Origin: Acidobacteria bacterium 13_1_20CM_3_53_8 | Lineage (GTDB): Bacteria > Acidobacteriota > Blastocatellia > Pyrinomonadales > Pyrinomonadaceae | Assembly (NCBI GenBank): GCA_001920415.1 | Contig: MNJR01000071.1 | Coordinates: 1 to 38,379 of the forward strand | DNA: 38,379 nt | Reading direction: 5' to 3' | In this document: piece by piece, positions 16,819-24,467 of the stretch | How positions within the stretch are numbered: position 1 is the stretch's first letter | How the letters are laid out: each line of letters begins with the position of its first letter | Translations under genes and position numbers: made by a program | Notes under the pieces: model-generated | Told to the model about the DNA's origin: nothing | The model's database searches: none | Seen by the model: only the letters and a program-made list of their open reading frames with translations

Positions 16819-18819
16819 ATGAAAGCCATGGAAACTTTTCAACGGCCAGAGCTAAAAGAGCGCGCACCCGAAAACAAAGACCTGGACGCAGCCGCATTGC
16901 AGGCCATAGCACAGGCAGCCATCAACGTGGAACTATTTACCATTCCCCTATACATGGTCTCTCTGTTCTCGATTCAAGGGATGCACCAGATCACCAGTGG
17001 GGGAAATAATTTTTATCAAGGCAGGCTGTGGCCGGGCGCATCTCCGTCGCCTGATCCTGAGAACGATCCTGTCAACCCTACCAATGCTCTTGCGTTCAAC
17101 CATTTCTTCAGCGTCTTTATAGACGAGATGCTGCACCTGCAACTGGCCTCTAACATCGCCAAGGCTCTGGGCGTAATGCCGTCCTATACCAGCGACGCGT
17201 TGCAGGATAAAAATTACGGCTGGACTTGTTACGACAATACAACAGTTCTTCCGCACATCCTGGATTTTCAGGACACCATCGCCGGATACAACGACATCAA
17301 GGTGAAACTGGACGCGTTGACGCTGGAGCAGAACCGGCTCTTTCTGGCTATTGAAGAGAATGATGAGGATGCGAAAAGCATTATAGACCCGTCAAAAATA
17401 GGCAACTATTTTCCTTCCGTCCCGTTTGAAAACTGGAGCACGGGCGATACAGAGGCAAACCTCCCTATGTTCGGCACCATCGGCTGGATGTACAAATGCC
17501 TGTGGCAGTACATGGAGATAGTGTACACGGACAAAACCAGTCTGTTTGAATACGTCTTTAACCGTGGCACTCTGGAAAGAGACCTCTTTAATGCCCACAG
17601 CAGTTATCACAAGCCTGAGTATCCGTTGATGCCTACAATGGCGTCCGGCCAAATCATTGTACCGAGCGCTATGGAGAATATCCTTAAGATGATTAACGCC
17701 ATCACGGATCAGGGCGAAGGCTCAGGCGTAGCCCACTGGATCAGGATGATGCGAGGGCAAGTCGAATACGCGCCAGTCCAAGAGCAGTTTCAACCGAGCG
17801 AGGCCGCCTTAAATTTCGACTATCCAAACTACACAGACACAGGAATAGAGGATAATCCTTCGGGAGATACAGTCGCGCGAAGCGAAAACGGCGGGCTTGA
17901 CCATCACGATCGCTTCCTAGCTATCAATGCTCTGCTGGAGACTGGGAAGGTTGTCACATGGGATCAGTGGCACGCGAGCGGAAACCAGTGGACGGCTGAT
18001 ATGCTCAAGACTACCGGCTACGATTTGAACAAATGGCCATTGCCGTCCGCAGAGGATGTAGCAGCCGCGCTAAATAAGATGAAGGCGGACGCCAACAATT
18101 ACGAAACCTTCAGTCAGGTAGCCGCAGGTTCTATTGCGGGAATCACACGCGTGCTGTCCGACTTCTGGGCGAGTGAGACGACTTCATTTCCCAATCCTTC
18201 TATGTATGGGTCGGGCGATCGCGTCTCGATCTGTTGGGCTATCTTCGGACAATATCCTGACATCACGAAAGGAATAGTAGATAAGACGCCGGGCACTCTA
18301 TACCACGCTTGTCAGGCGTTGGACATTGACAGCCCGGATAACAGTTGCGCGCCCGTTGCGGTCTTTCACTCCTGTCGCGGCTCGAACGATTGCAAGGCAG
18401 AAGGAGGCTGCGGCTTTGTTCAGTTAGTGGGTGAAACCAAAGTCTTGTGCGGCATGAAGGTCTTGAAGGAAAATCTGAAGCCCGTCCCTCCCTTGCAGGG
18501 CATTCTCAAACTTTATAGTGCCCCTTCAGACAACACCTGCACAGGTTTTGGCGGCTGCGCCATCCCGATTTCGGCCTCTCAGTTGTATCCAGCGCCAGAC
18601 TCTTCCAATCCTAATAATGCAGGAACGATGGAAGTCTTCGATTTAGTACCTCCCACGCCCGTAAAACTGGGAAACATAGAATACTCTATGGGCGACAAGG
18701 TGTATGACATTGCATGGAACGCTTATATTGAGGTGCTGAAATCCCGCAATGTGAATCCTCTGCCTGAAAAGCCAACGGTGGATAGCGACCTGCGCCTTGC
18801 ATTTCCGCCATCAACTTGA
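16819..18819 (+). CDS. Ferritin-like (VioB/PF12902-type) protein with cysteine-rich C-terminal tail; candidate MNIO substrate
   Basis: A 666-residue protein. The N-terminal ~270 residues match the ferritin-like domain found in iminophenyl-pyruvate dimer synthases: AAINVELFTIPLYMVSLFSI, then FFSVFIDEMLHLQLASNIAKALG, which supply the Glu and ExxH ligands of a di-iron site. After a middle region, residues 498-580 carry eight Cys (498, 510, 519, 525, 531, 544, 574, 580). They include SCRGSNDCKAEGGCGF (518-533) and DNTCTGFGGCAIP (571-583), similar to the C-x5-C-x5-C core of bufferin-like peptides. There is no signal peptide. The start at 16819 follows AGGAGA. The MNIO oxidase gene begins 20 bases after the stop, so the tail is plausibly its modification target; this is inference. 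Alternatively it is an enzyme with structural metal sites. Confidence 0.8.
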   Translation: MKAMETFQRPELKERAPENKDLDAAALQAIAQAAINVELFTIPLYMVSLFSIQGMHQITSGGNNFYQGRLWPGASPSPDPENDPVNPTNALAFNHFFSVFIDEMLHLQLASNIAKALGVMPSYTSDALQDKNYGWTCYDNTTVLPHILDFQDTIAGYNDIKVKLDALTLEQNRLFLAIEENDEDAKSIIDPSKIGNYFPSVPFENWSTGDTEANLPMFGTIGWMYKCLWQYMEIVYTDKTSLFEYVFNRGTLERDLFNAHSSYHKPEYPLMPTMASGQIIVPSAMENILKMINAITDQGEGSGVAHWIRMMRGQVEYAPVQEQFQPSEAALNFDYPNYTDTGIEDNPSGDTVARSENGGLDHHDRFLAINALLETGKVVTWDQWHASGNQWTADMLKTTGYDLNKWPLPSAEDVAAALNKMKADANNYETFSQVAAGSIAGITRVLSDFWASETTSFPNPSMYGSGDRVSICWAIFGQYPDITKGIVDKTPGTLYHACQALDIDSPDNSCAPVAVFHSCRGSNDCKAEGGCGFVQLVGETKVLCGMKVLKENLKPVPPLQGILKLYSAPSDNTCTGFGGCAIPISASQLYPAPDSSNPNNAGTMEVFDLVPPTPVKLGNIEYSMGDKVYDIAWNAYIEVLKSRNVNPLPEKPTVDSDLRLAFPPST

Positions 18820-18839
18820 TTCAGGATTGACCTTTCGAA

Positions 18840-19760
18840 GTGCAGAATATCCAACACAAACGCCTGGGACTTCCCTTACTCGGCCTGGGCGTTGGTCTGC
18901 GAAACCAGCATTTCTCTTATCTGATGCGACACGAAGCGCAGGTGGATTGGTTTGAAATCATCAGTGAGAATTTCATGGATAATTTTGGCTATGCGCGCCA
19001 TGTACTGGAGCGCATAGCTGCAATCCGCCCAATCGTTATGCACGGGGTTTCGATGTCCATAGGGAGCACAGACCCTCTGGACTGGCACTACTTGAAAAGA
19101 CTGAAAGCGCTTGCAGAATTTGTTCAGCCCGTATGGATTTCAGATCATTTATGCTGGACGGGCGTTGCACACGTGAACACGCATGACCTTTTGCCCATGC
19201 CCCTGACTGAAGAAAGTCTAAGACATGTGATTGGCCGCGTCTGTGAGGTTCAAGACTTCTTGCAGCGACCTTTGATTTTGGAAAACCCTTCGACCTATCT
19301 TGAGTTCAAGGAGTCAACTATCACCGAATGGGATTTTCTGTCGGAGCTAGTGAGGGAGACAGGCTGCGGGCTTCTTCTAGACGTGAACAACGTCTATGTG
19401 TCCAGCTACAATCACGGCTACGACCCGGAGCATTACATCAGAAACCTTCCGTCCTCAAGCATAGTGCAAATCCATCTGGCAGGGCCGACCGATTGCGGAG
19501 GGTACATGGTAGACACTCACGATCAACCCGTGCCGACTCGCGTCTGGCATCTTTATAAACTTGCTCAGGAACTAACGGGCGGCGTAGCAACTCTTTTAGA
19601 GTGGGATGCAAACATCCCGGATTTCCCTGATCTGGTTGCGGAACTCCGAAAGGCCGAGGACGCGCTAAAAGGAATATTTCCTGATGCAGCGATTCATAAG
19701 TCCGGGGAAGCCGATGTTGTTTCCAATCCGGTAGATTTCCAGTTGTCTCTTAAACGATGA
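18840..19760 (+). CDS. DUF692/MNIO family multinuclear non-heme iron oxidase (BufB/MbnB-like)
   Basis: A 306-residue TIM-barrel enzyme of the MNIO family, whose members modify Cys or other residues of ribosomal peptides using two or three iron ions. All family ligand positions are visible: H68 (MHGVSMS), D102-H103 (SDHLCW), E148-N149 (LENPSTY), D181 with NN (LLDVNNVYV), H212 (QIHLAG), D225 and H227 (DTHDQP) and E254 (LLEWD). Length is typical. It starts with GTG at 18840, 20 bases after the ferritin-like gene and without a strong Shine-Dalgarno; no alternative start precedes the barrel. Its stop overlaps the DUF2063 start (ATGA). The likely substrate is the Cys-rich tail of the upstream protein. 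Confidence 0.93.
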   Translation: MQNIQHKRLGLPLLGLGVGLRNQHFSYLMRHEAQVDWFEIISENFMDNFGYARHVLERIAAIRPIVMHGVSMSIGSTDPLDWHYLKRLKALAEFVQPVWISDHLCWTGVAHVNTHDLLPMPLTEESLRHVIGRVCEVQDFLQRPLILENPSTYLEFKESTITEWDFLSELVRETGCGLLLDVNNVYVSSYNHGYDPEHYIRNLPSSSIVQIHLAGPTDCGGYMVDTHDQPVPTRVWHLYKLAQELTGGVATLLEWDANIPDFPDLVAELRKAEDALKGIFPDAAIHKSGEADVVSNPVDFQLSLKR

Positions 19761-20611
19761 CCGATCAACCCTTGAGCCTCTTGCAGCATTGGATGAAGAC
19801 TGTAGTTACCGAGCGCGGCAGTCTCAGTGAGAAATTGCAGTCGTCCTCCGAGCAGCATGGTTTGAGTATAGAGGACGTTGTGGCCGAAAAGCGTGGCCTT
19901 TCGGCCCAGACACGTCTCAGCATTTACACGAGCGGTTACGTGCTTCGGTTGCTTGACTGTATGAGGGCAGATTTTCCGGCACTGCGTAATTTTGTAGGCG
20001 ATTCTGTTTTCGATGCGTTTGCCAAAGCCTATATCATCAACAGGCCGCCGCGCTCTCCCAGTTTGTATGATCTGAGCGCAGACTTTCCGCAATTCCTGGA
20101 GGAGACAAAACCCCAGAAAAGTCCGCTTGATGCGCAACTGAGTAGCATGCTGGATTTACCCTCAGAGTTAGCCAGACTTGAGTGTGCGCGTGCAGAAGTT
20201 ATGCGCGCGCACGGCACTGAAAACGATACGGTGAGAGCGGAACCCTTTGCGCCATTCGCAATTTTTAATGAAGATATTACGCTTCAGGCTACGCCATGCT
20301 TGCGGCTGCTTGAGCTAAAATTTCCTCTGGTTGATTTTCTCAGAAGATCAGACCAGGGCGAGCGGCCTGAGCCTCCTACGCCACGAATCTCGTTTGCCGC
20401 GATAGGTCGGTCGAATTATCGCATACACATGGAGGAAGTCGCGCTCTGGCAACTTGCTTTCATGAAGGCTTGCGAGCATCCAACCTCCCTTTATTCAGCC
20501 GTGCAGCATGCTGCCCGTGAAAGCGGAAAAGAAACAGCTTCTGTGCTTGCTGAATTGGTGGTCTGGTTGCCGATTGCGATGGAGTTCGGATTCTTGCGCC
20601 AAGTCACCTGA
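19757..20611 (+). CDS. DUF2063 family partner protein of MNIO (BufC/HvfC-like)
   Basis: A 284-residue protein. The N-terminal ~100 residues match the DUF2063 helical domain: [39 protein letters not shown], then [19 protein letters not shown]. The remainder is the usual C-terminal domain of these proteins. In characterised MNIO systems this partner delivers or recognises the precursor peptide (RRE-like function, as in MbnC); the older label 'putative DNA-binding domain' is likely wrong. ATG 19757 overlaps the MNIO stop by four bases, so the two are translationally coupled and probably form a complex. A miniature element follows 57 bases downstream. Confidence 0.88.
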   Translation: MTDQPLSLLQHWMKTVVTERGSLSEKLQSSSEQHGLSIEDVVAEKRGLSAQTRLSIYTSGYVLRLLDCMRADFPALRNFVGDSVFDAFAKAYIINRPPRSPSLYDLSADFPQFLEETKPQKSPLDAQLSSMLDLPSELARLECARAEVMRAHGTENDTVRAEPFAPFAIFNEDITLQATPCLRLLELKFPLVDFLRRSDQGERPEPPTPRISFAAIGRSNYRIHMEEVALWQLAFMKACEHPTSLYSAVQHAARESGKETASVLAELVVWLPIAMEFGFLRQVT

Positions 20612-20668
20612 AAGATTCCTTTGAGAGAGTCTACGGCTAAGTACGCTGCCGCCCAATCCGGCAACTCA

Positions 20669-20817
20669 TACCGGATTGCAGAATACAATAAGGTCAAAAG
20701 ACCGCCCACGAAGACACACGCGCACGACACGAAGTCAGGAGTTAGGTTTCGTGTCGTGCGCGTGTGATGCGCGTGGATAGTCTTTTGCTGTACCTTATTT
20801 TATTCTGCAATCCGGTA
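20669..20817. mobile_element. MITE-like element, TACCRG family copy 2 (149 bp, TCA duplication)
   Basis: The ends are TACCGGATTGCAGAATA and TATTCTGCAATCCGGTA, with AATAAGG / CCTTATT inside, near-perfect over about 24 bp. The core is a second palindrome, ACACGCGCACGACACGAA against TTCGTGTCGTGCGCGTGT. TCA occurs immediately outside both ends (20666-20668 and 20818-20820), giving a 3-bp TNA target duplication. No coding capacity. Confidence 0.72.
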
Positions 20818-20884
20818 TCATTTAACCCGACCGTTCGATAGCGTGGCTTTCATGCTTATCTTTACAAATGTTGGTTGAATGCTC

Positions 20885-20917
20885 CATGCTCGGCGCGGAT
20901 TAATTCAAGCGTTAGAT
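20885..20917 (+). other. attC-like half site (integron recombination site remnant)
   Basis: GGCGCGGATTAATTCAAGC followed by GTTAGAT (20911-20917) closely resembles the 3' half of integron attC sites (L' box then R' box GTTRRRY). The expected 5' partner is only weakly present: ATTTAAC at 20820-20826 fits RYYYAAC, but the arms between do not pair well. The miniature element ending at 20817 may have damaged it. Confidence 0.4.
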
Positions 20918-20988
20918 TGCTCATGCTTGGCTACAACTGATGATTTCGTTAAACTGCACTTGAAGACTTCTGTGAAAGGTTTATAGAT

Positions 20989-21285
20989 ATGGCTAATGAA
21001 AATATAGAAAAGCAAATGGAATTCATTATTGAGCAGCAAGCGCAATTTGCCTCTAAAATGGGGCAACTTGAAGACATTGTTGCTCGTTTGGCGAATGCTG
21101 CGCTTGACCGATTTGAAGCCACAGATAAGCGGATTGATGATGTGGATGAGAGAATTTCAGCACTTGTTGACTCACAGATACGCACAGAAGAGAATGTGAA
21201 AAAGACGGATGAAAATCTCAGAAATCTAATTGCTGTAGTTGACCGTTATTTCGCTGAAGGTCGTAATGGACATTCTGAAGAGTAG
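20989..21285 (+). CDS. Small coiled-coil protein, possible integron cassette gene
   Basis: A 98-residue, all-alpha, acidic protein with heptad-like periodicity through residues 5-85 (for example MEFIIEQQAQFASKMGQLED and RIDDVDERISALVDSQIR). This suggests an elongated coiled coil; no catalytic motif and no TM segment. Similar small coiled-coil proteins are common as orphan genes. The gene is visibly AT-richer than the MNIO genes before it. An attC-like half site lies upstream and a better attC-like site lies downstream, the arrangement of a gene cassette. AAAGG lies about 11 bases before the start. Confidence 0.65.
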   Translation: MANENIEKQMEFIIEQQAQFASKMGQLEDIVARLANAALDRFEATDKRIDDVDERISALVDSQIRTEENVKKTDENLRNLIAVVDRYFAEGRNGHSEE

Positions 21286-21339
21286 GACAAATTCAGACGG
21301 AATATAACCAATTCGCGCACTTCTACTGTAACCCGCAAT

Positions 21340-21441
21340 CTAATAACTCACTCAACCGGAGCGCGAATAGCATCGCTTTTATGCGCGAGACTTGAATCTA
21401 TTGGCGGTGTCTCCGCGCCCGGTTAATTTAATCGTTATAGG
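21340..21441 (+). other. attC-like integron recombination site
   Basis: The 5' part TAATAACTCACTCAACCGG and 3' part CCGGTTAATTTAATCGTTA form the outer arms of an imperfect palindrome. AACCGGAGCGCG pairs with CGCGCCCGGTT, and GTTATAG (21434-21440) stands at the R' position opposite TAATAAC. Length (~100 bases), arm layout and position between two small genes match integron attC sites. A short inner hairpin GCGCGAATAGCAT / ATGCGCG fills the loop. No integrase is in the window. Confidence 0.55.
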
Positions 21442-21471
21442 GCATAAATTTCATGGCGAAGAAGTAATAAA

Positions 21472-21894
21472 ATGAAACAATCAATTGTACATATAGCACT
21501 GGTTGTTAGAGATTATGATGAAGCAATAGAGTTTTATACGAAGAAACTCCATTTCACATTAGTTGAAAATACTTATCAGCCGGAGCAAGATAAGCGCTGG
21601 GTAGTGGTTTCTCCTACAGGATCGGTTGGAACTACATTATTGCTGGCTAGAGCTTCAAAACCGGAACAGGAATCTTTCGTTGGCAATCAGTCTGGCGGGC
21701 GAGTATTTCTATTTCTCAACACAGATGACTTTTGGAGGGACTACAATGAGATGATTTCTAAGGGAATAAAGTTTGTGAGAGAGCCTAAGAAAGAGAGTTA
21801 CGGTATGGTGGCTGTCTTTGAAGACTTGTATGGAAATCTATGGGATCTGCTAGAGCTTGATGAGGATCATCCAATCTTAAATCGAGCTATATAA
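21472..21894 (+). CDS. VOC superfamily (glyoxalase/bleomycin resistance-type) protein
   Basis: A 140-residue protein with the paired beta-alpha-beta-beta-beta modules of the vicinal oxygen chelate superfamily. H7 (IVHIALVVRDYDEAIEFYT) opens the first module, with a GGRVFLFLNTDDFWRDY segment opening the second and YGNLWDLLEL near the end providing the last metal-ligand region. Members include glyoxalases, dioxygenases and drug-binding proteins; the substrate here cannot be told. The ATG lies 31 bases after an attC-like site, and the gene is AT-richer than the flanking operons, both consistent with a captured cassette. VOC genes are frequent integron cargo. No strong Shine-Dalgarno. Confidence 0.85.
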   Translation: MKQSIVHIALVVRDYDEAIEFYTKKLHFTLVENTYQPEQDKRWVVVSPTGSVGTTLLLARASKPEQESFVGNQSGGRVFLFLNTDDFWRDYNEMISKGIKFVREPKKESYGMVAVFEDLYGNLWDLLELDEDHPILNRAI

Positions 21895-21976
21895 CACCTG
21901 ATTCAAATCCATCCAAATCAGTGAAAGATTCAGAATCTCAGCGCACACAATAGTCCGCATATTGAGAGGAGTGTCA

Positions 21977-22249
21977 ATGTCTAAAGCTGAGCAAACGACG
22001 GTTATCACATTACGCCAGCGGAAAATTCTAGATCAGTTGCAAGGCGGGATACGCACTTGGGACGAACTTCGCAAGCTGACAAAAATAAATGAAGAGGGGC
22101 TTGGCTTCACCATAGGAGAATTGCTGGACCTACGGAAGATTTGGACGCTTCAGAAGGGCGAGGTGCGTGTGTACGGGATAGAGAGAAGGACGGGGTTGGT
22201 GCCTAGATTCGCACATGAGCAGAGACGCTCTAGCGACCCACACATTTAA
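21977..22249 (+). CDS. Small winged-helix-like protein, unknown function
   Basis: A 90-residue protein. ILDQLQGGIRTWDELRKLTK, then LGFTIGELLDLRKIWTLQKG and VRVYGIERR, resembles a small winged helix-turn-helix: two helices followed by a beta hairpin. This suggests DNA binding, but no family was recognised. The start at 21977 was chosen because AGAGGAG lies about six bases upstream; a TTG at 21962 in the same frame lies before that site. It directly follows the VOC gene (82-bp gap) and could be part of the same acquired segment, but no attC-like site was found on its 3' side. Confidence 0.6.
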   Translation: MSKAEQTTVITLRQRKILDQLQGGIRTWDELRKLTKINEEGLGFTIGELLDLRKIWTLQKGEVRVYGIERRTGLVPRFAHEQRRSSDPHI

Positions 22250-22586
22250 CTGCAATTAAATCTCGCCCTATTGGTCTTGCCGCATCTACATAGTTTAATT
22301 GCCGGTGCGGCTTGTGCCTCAGAGTACATATCCAGGGTCTATTCATTGTCAGAGAAGAAAAGATGATCCACGCGCATCACACGAAGCAACACGAATCAGC
22401 AGTCTCTTCTTCGTGTAGTTTCGTGTGGTGCGCGTGGACTATTTTTTCTACGGTGAATAAATCCACGCTTATGACTGGGAATGAATAGAGCTTGGAGTAC
22501 ATATCTCTGATGCGCTGTACTTAGTGAGTCACCATCAGTATGCTGTGCGCTAGCGCCATTAATTCATCAAAGTTGGAACTCAATCC
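22250..22586. other. Intergenic region with degenerate palindrome
   Basis: No gene seen. It contains the repeat at 22359-22433 and two direct copies of GAGTACATATC (near 22321 and 22495) framing it. Confidence 0.5.
22359..22433. repeat. CCACGCGCATCACACG palindrome lacking TACCRG ends
   Basis: The arms TCCACGCGCATCACACGAA and TTCGTGTGGTGCGCGTGGA are near-complementary around a short loop containing further GTGT/ACAC pairs. This is the same core as in the elements at 20.7 and 31.4 kb, but without the TACCRGATTGCA termini, so it is either the autonomous core repeat or a decayed copy. Confidence 0.65.
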
Positions 22587-23102
22587 ATGCCCGATGATGT
22601 CTCCGCTCAACCCCTTACTCATTATCCTGCAGACTCGCCAAGATCGGTTAAAGGACTGCGCGCCATTGCTCTGTTCGAGGCAGGTAAGGGACTGCTGGTG
22701 CTATTCGTAGGACTTGGACTGCTCTCTCTTGTGCATAAGAATGTGCAGGCTCTTGCTGAAGAGGTAGTGCATCACTTTCATCTTAATCCTGCACACCATT
22801 ACCCTCGTGTATTGATTGACGCATGCACTCATATTAATGATTCGCGTCTGCGTTGGTTTGCCCTGGGTGCGGTTGCTTACTCTGTAATACGTTTTGTTGA
22901 GGCTTACGGATTGTGGCTCGTGCGCTCGTGGGCAGAATGGTTCGCTATAGTGTCAGGTGGACTGTATCTTCCGGTAGAGATATACGAACTCGTACGCCAT
23001 CCGTCACTCGTGAAAGCTGTAGTGCTCATCGTCAATGCGGCAATCGTTGCTTATTTAATCTTCGTTCGTTGGGACTTGAGACGGTCTTCAAGAAAGGGGT
23101 AA
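22587..23102 (+). CDS. DUF2127 family membrane protein
   Basis: A 171-residue protein with four hydrophobic segments (about 24-46, 85-105, 110-130 and 137-160). It carries the DUF2127 pattern: GLRAIALFEAGKGLLVL at the start, ALGAVAYSVIRFVEAYGLW in the middle, and LPVEIYELVRHPS before the last helix. Function of the family is unknown. The final codons (RSSRKG and stop) lie inside a polypurine inverted repeat, so the original C-terminus may have been altered by that repeat's insertion. No clear Shine-Dalgarno before ATG 22587. Confidence 0.82.
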   Translation: MPDDVSAQPLTHYPADSPRSVKGLRAIALFEAGKGLLVLFVGLGLLSLVHKNVQALAEEVVHHFHLNPAHHYPRVLIDACTHINDSRLRWFALGAVAYSVIRFVEAYGLWLVRSWAEWFAIVSGGLYLPVEIYELVRHPSLVKAVVLIVNAAIVAYLIFVRWDLRRSSRKG

Positions 23103-23233
23103 AAGGGAAAGGGGTAAAAGGGGAAGAGGGTAAAAGGGAAAAAGGAGAAGGCTGTTAATCATTCCCTTTCCTCTCTTACCCATTTCCCCTCTTTCCCTCT
23201 TCCCCCCTTCCCCTTTTACCCCTTTCTCAAGAA
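23087..23233. repeat. Polypurine/polypyrimidine inverted repeat
   Basis: A purine-only left half (repeats of GGGGTAAAAGGGAAA) and a pyrimidine-only right half (ending CCCCTTTTACCCCTTTC) are complementary, closing with TTCAAGAAAGGGG at the left and CCCCTTTCTCAAGAA at the right. It overlaps the end of the DUF2127 gene by 16 bases. It could form a long hairpin or triplex; it might also terminate transcription. Confidence 0.65.
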
Positions 23234-23465
23234 GTGGGAAGCATCGGTTGCGCTTCTGCGTTACTAAATCTTAGGGTTAAGATATGATAACGATTGAAGA
23301 GCGCGTCCAACAGATTGTAGTGGCGAATCGGAATGATGAGCAGGCGCGCGGTCTACAGAATTGCGCATGAGATACAGATGCTTCATGCGGCTCTCTGCCT
23401 GCGCCTGCTGATTTAGTTGATCGCAGTAGAGAAGCTTACTTGAAACGAACCGAGGAGGAGAAATT
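23234..23465. other. Intergenic, no supported gene
   Basis: Contains only a 28-codon open frame starting ATGATAACGATTGAAGAG near 23284, with no homology recognised. It may be a relic. Confidence 0.35.
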
Positions 23466-23846
23466 ATGCAGGGTGAAATTGAACGCAACCAGTGGAAGAC
23501 TTTTCTTGAGGAATTCAGCAAACGCAATCAACTGCGCCCCACTAGCCTTGAAATAATAGGAGGAGACATAGGCGCGCAGGAGGAGGAGAAATTCCTTCCC
23601 TTCATTGGCGCGAGCTTCGAGACCAAAGGCGAAGAAGCTGGAAGCGTAGAGATTATGCTTGGAGGTGAAACGGCAGCCGATTCAAGAGAGTTGACTCATA
23701 CGATCAGAAACGCGCAACGAATAGTGCCGATTGTCGGCATCAAAGGTCTTGAAGACGGTCTGGGAATCGAAGACAAAGACGGTGTGAAAACGCTATTGCG
23801 CTTTGAGACGCTGCCAGAGATTGAGGACACAACGTCGGCAGCATAG
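23466..23846 (+). CDS. DUF5335 family protein
   Basis: A 126-residue soluble protein that fits the small DUF5335 family: an N-terminal segment like IERNQWKTFLEEFSKRN, a central VEIMLGG, then DSRELTHTIRNAQRIVPI and a C-terminal DGVKTLLRFE. Function is unknown; the fold appears to be alpha/beta. A strong Shine-Dalgarno GAGGAGGAG sits about seven bases before ATG 23466. It stands alone between a repeat and a pseudogene fragment. Confidence 0.78.
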   Translation: MQGEIERNQWKTFLEEFSKRNQLRPTSLEIIGGDIGAQEEEKFLPFIGASFETKGEEAGSVEIMLGGETAADSRELTHTIRNAQRIVPIVGIKGLEDGLGIEDKDGVKTLLRFETLPEIEDTTSAA

Positions 23847-23888
23847 CGGGGAAGCAAACGGTCTCATCAGCCATCAGTCTTGGCTTCA

Positions 23889-24021
23889 TCGTCGCCAAAT
23901 TCAGCCTATGTCTTACGCGGAGGGCGCTACCGGATAACTTTCAATGGCGAGATTTACAACTTCTGCGAATTGCGCGATGAGTTGGAGTTGCGTTGGTGGC
24001 CTTCTGTAGTGCTCTGGCTCT
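23889..24021 (+). pseudogene. Remnant of asparagine synthase (glutamine amidotransferase domain)
   Basis: One frame reads AYVLRGGRYRITFNGEIYNF then CELRDELE before running into unrelated residues and a stop. FNGEIYN-x-x-ELR is the signature of the N-terminal glutaminase domain of AsnB-type asparagine synthases (normally ~600 residues). There is no start, no N-terminal Cys and no synthetase domain nearby, so this is a short relic. An ORF on the opposite strand (23913-24128) overlaps it. Confidence 0.6.
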
Positions 24022-24128
24022 GACCGCTCCTCACGATCAACGGCGTCATTTGTTCTTCCCTCTTCAAAGTTCTTGCGTGCCGCCGCCACGTCCGCATCGA
24101 ATTCAATCTTCTTCTTATCGAGTGACAT
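23913..24128 (-). CDS. Possible small hypothetical protein overlapping the asnB relic
   Basis: A 71-residue hydrophilic frame starting ATG 24128 with GAGGA about six bases upstream. The first half (MSLDKKKIEFDADVAAARKN) looks like a helical, charged protein, but the C-terminal third is antisense to the asparagine-synthase remnant, so the true gene may once have ended differently. No homology recognised. Confidence 0.3.
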   Translation of the reverse strand: MSLDKKKIEFDADVAAARKNFEEGRTNDAVDREERSEPEHYRRPPTQLQLIAQFAEVVNLAIESYPVAPSA

Positions 24129-24172
24129 AGAAAAGTCCTCATCATCTTCCGCGCGCCACAAGTAACCCTATA

Positions 24173-24359
24173 CTAAGAGGTCATTTCAAAACCTCCTTTG
24201 CGAGCTTATCTCTTATCCTTGCGCCTTTGCGTGAACCTTCAATCCTCTCTAGCTTGAGCTTCATTAGAATTGATGGTTCTCGCAAAGGCGCAAAGATAAA
24301 TACTTAAGCTCGCAAACGGGTTGAGCTATTTATAAAGGGATTTGAAAATGCGCTCTAAG
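24173..24359. repeat. CTTTGCGCCTTTGCG palindromic element, copy 2
   Basis: Ends CTAAGAGGTCATTTCAAAA and TTTGAAAATGCGCTCTAAG are inverted copies. Inner arms are CTTGCGCCTTTGCGTGAA and TCTCGCAAAGGCGCAAAG around a loop with TAGCTTGAGCTTCATTAG. Same family as 12.8 and 26.0 kb. Confidence 0.75.
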
Positions 24360-24467
24360 ATTCCGACCATGTATGCGAAAAGACGATCGCCCCTTGTGAT
24401 TCACAAAACCCGATTAGTGAAGCGGAAAAGGTGCGCATAGACGTTTGAGCGAAACTAACGCTTCATC

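Noticed and set aside
23284-23370. 28-codon frame beginning ATGATAACGATTGAAGAG
   Set aside because: Too short and without homology or clear ribosome binding site; possibly a relic.
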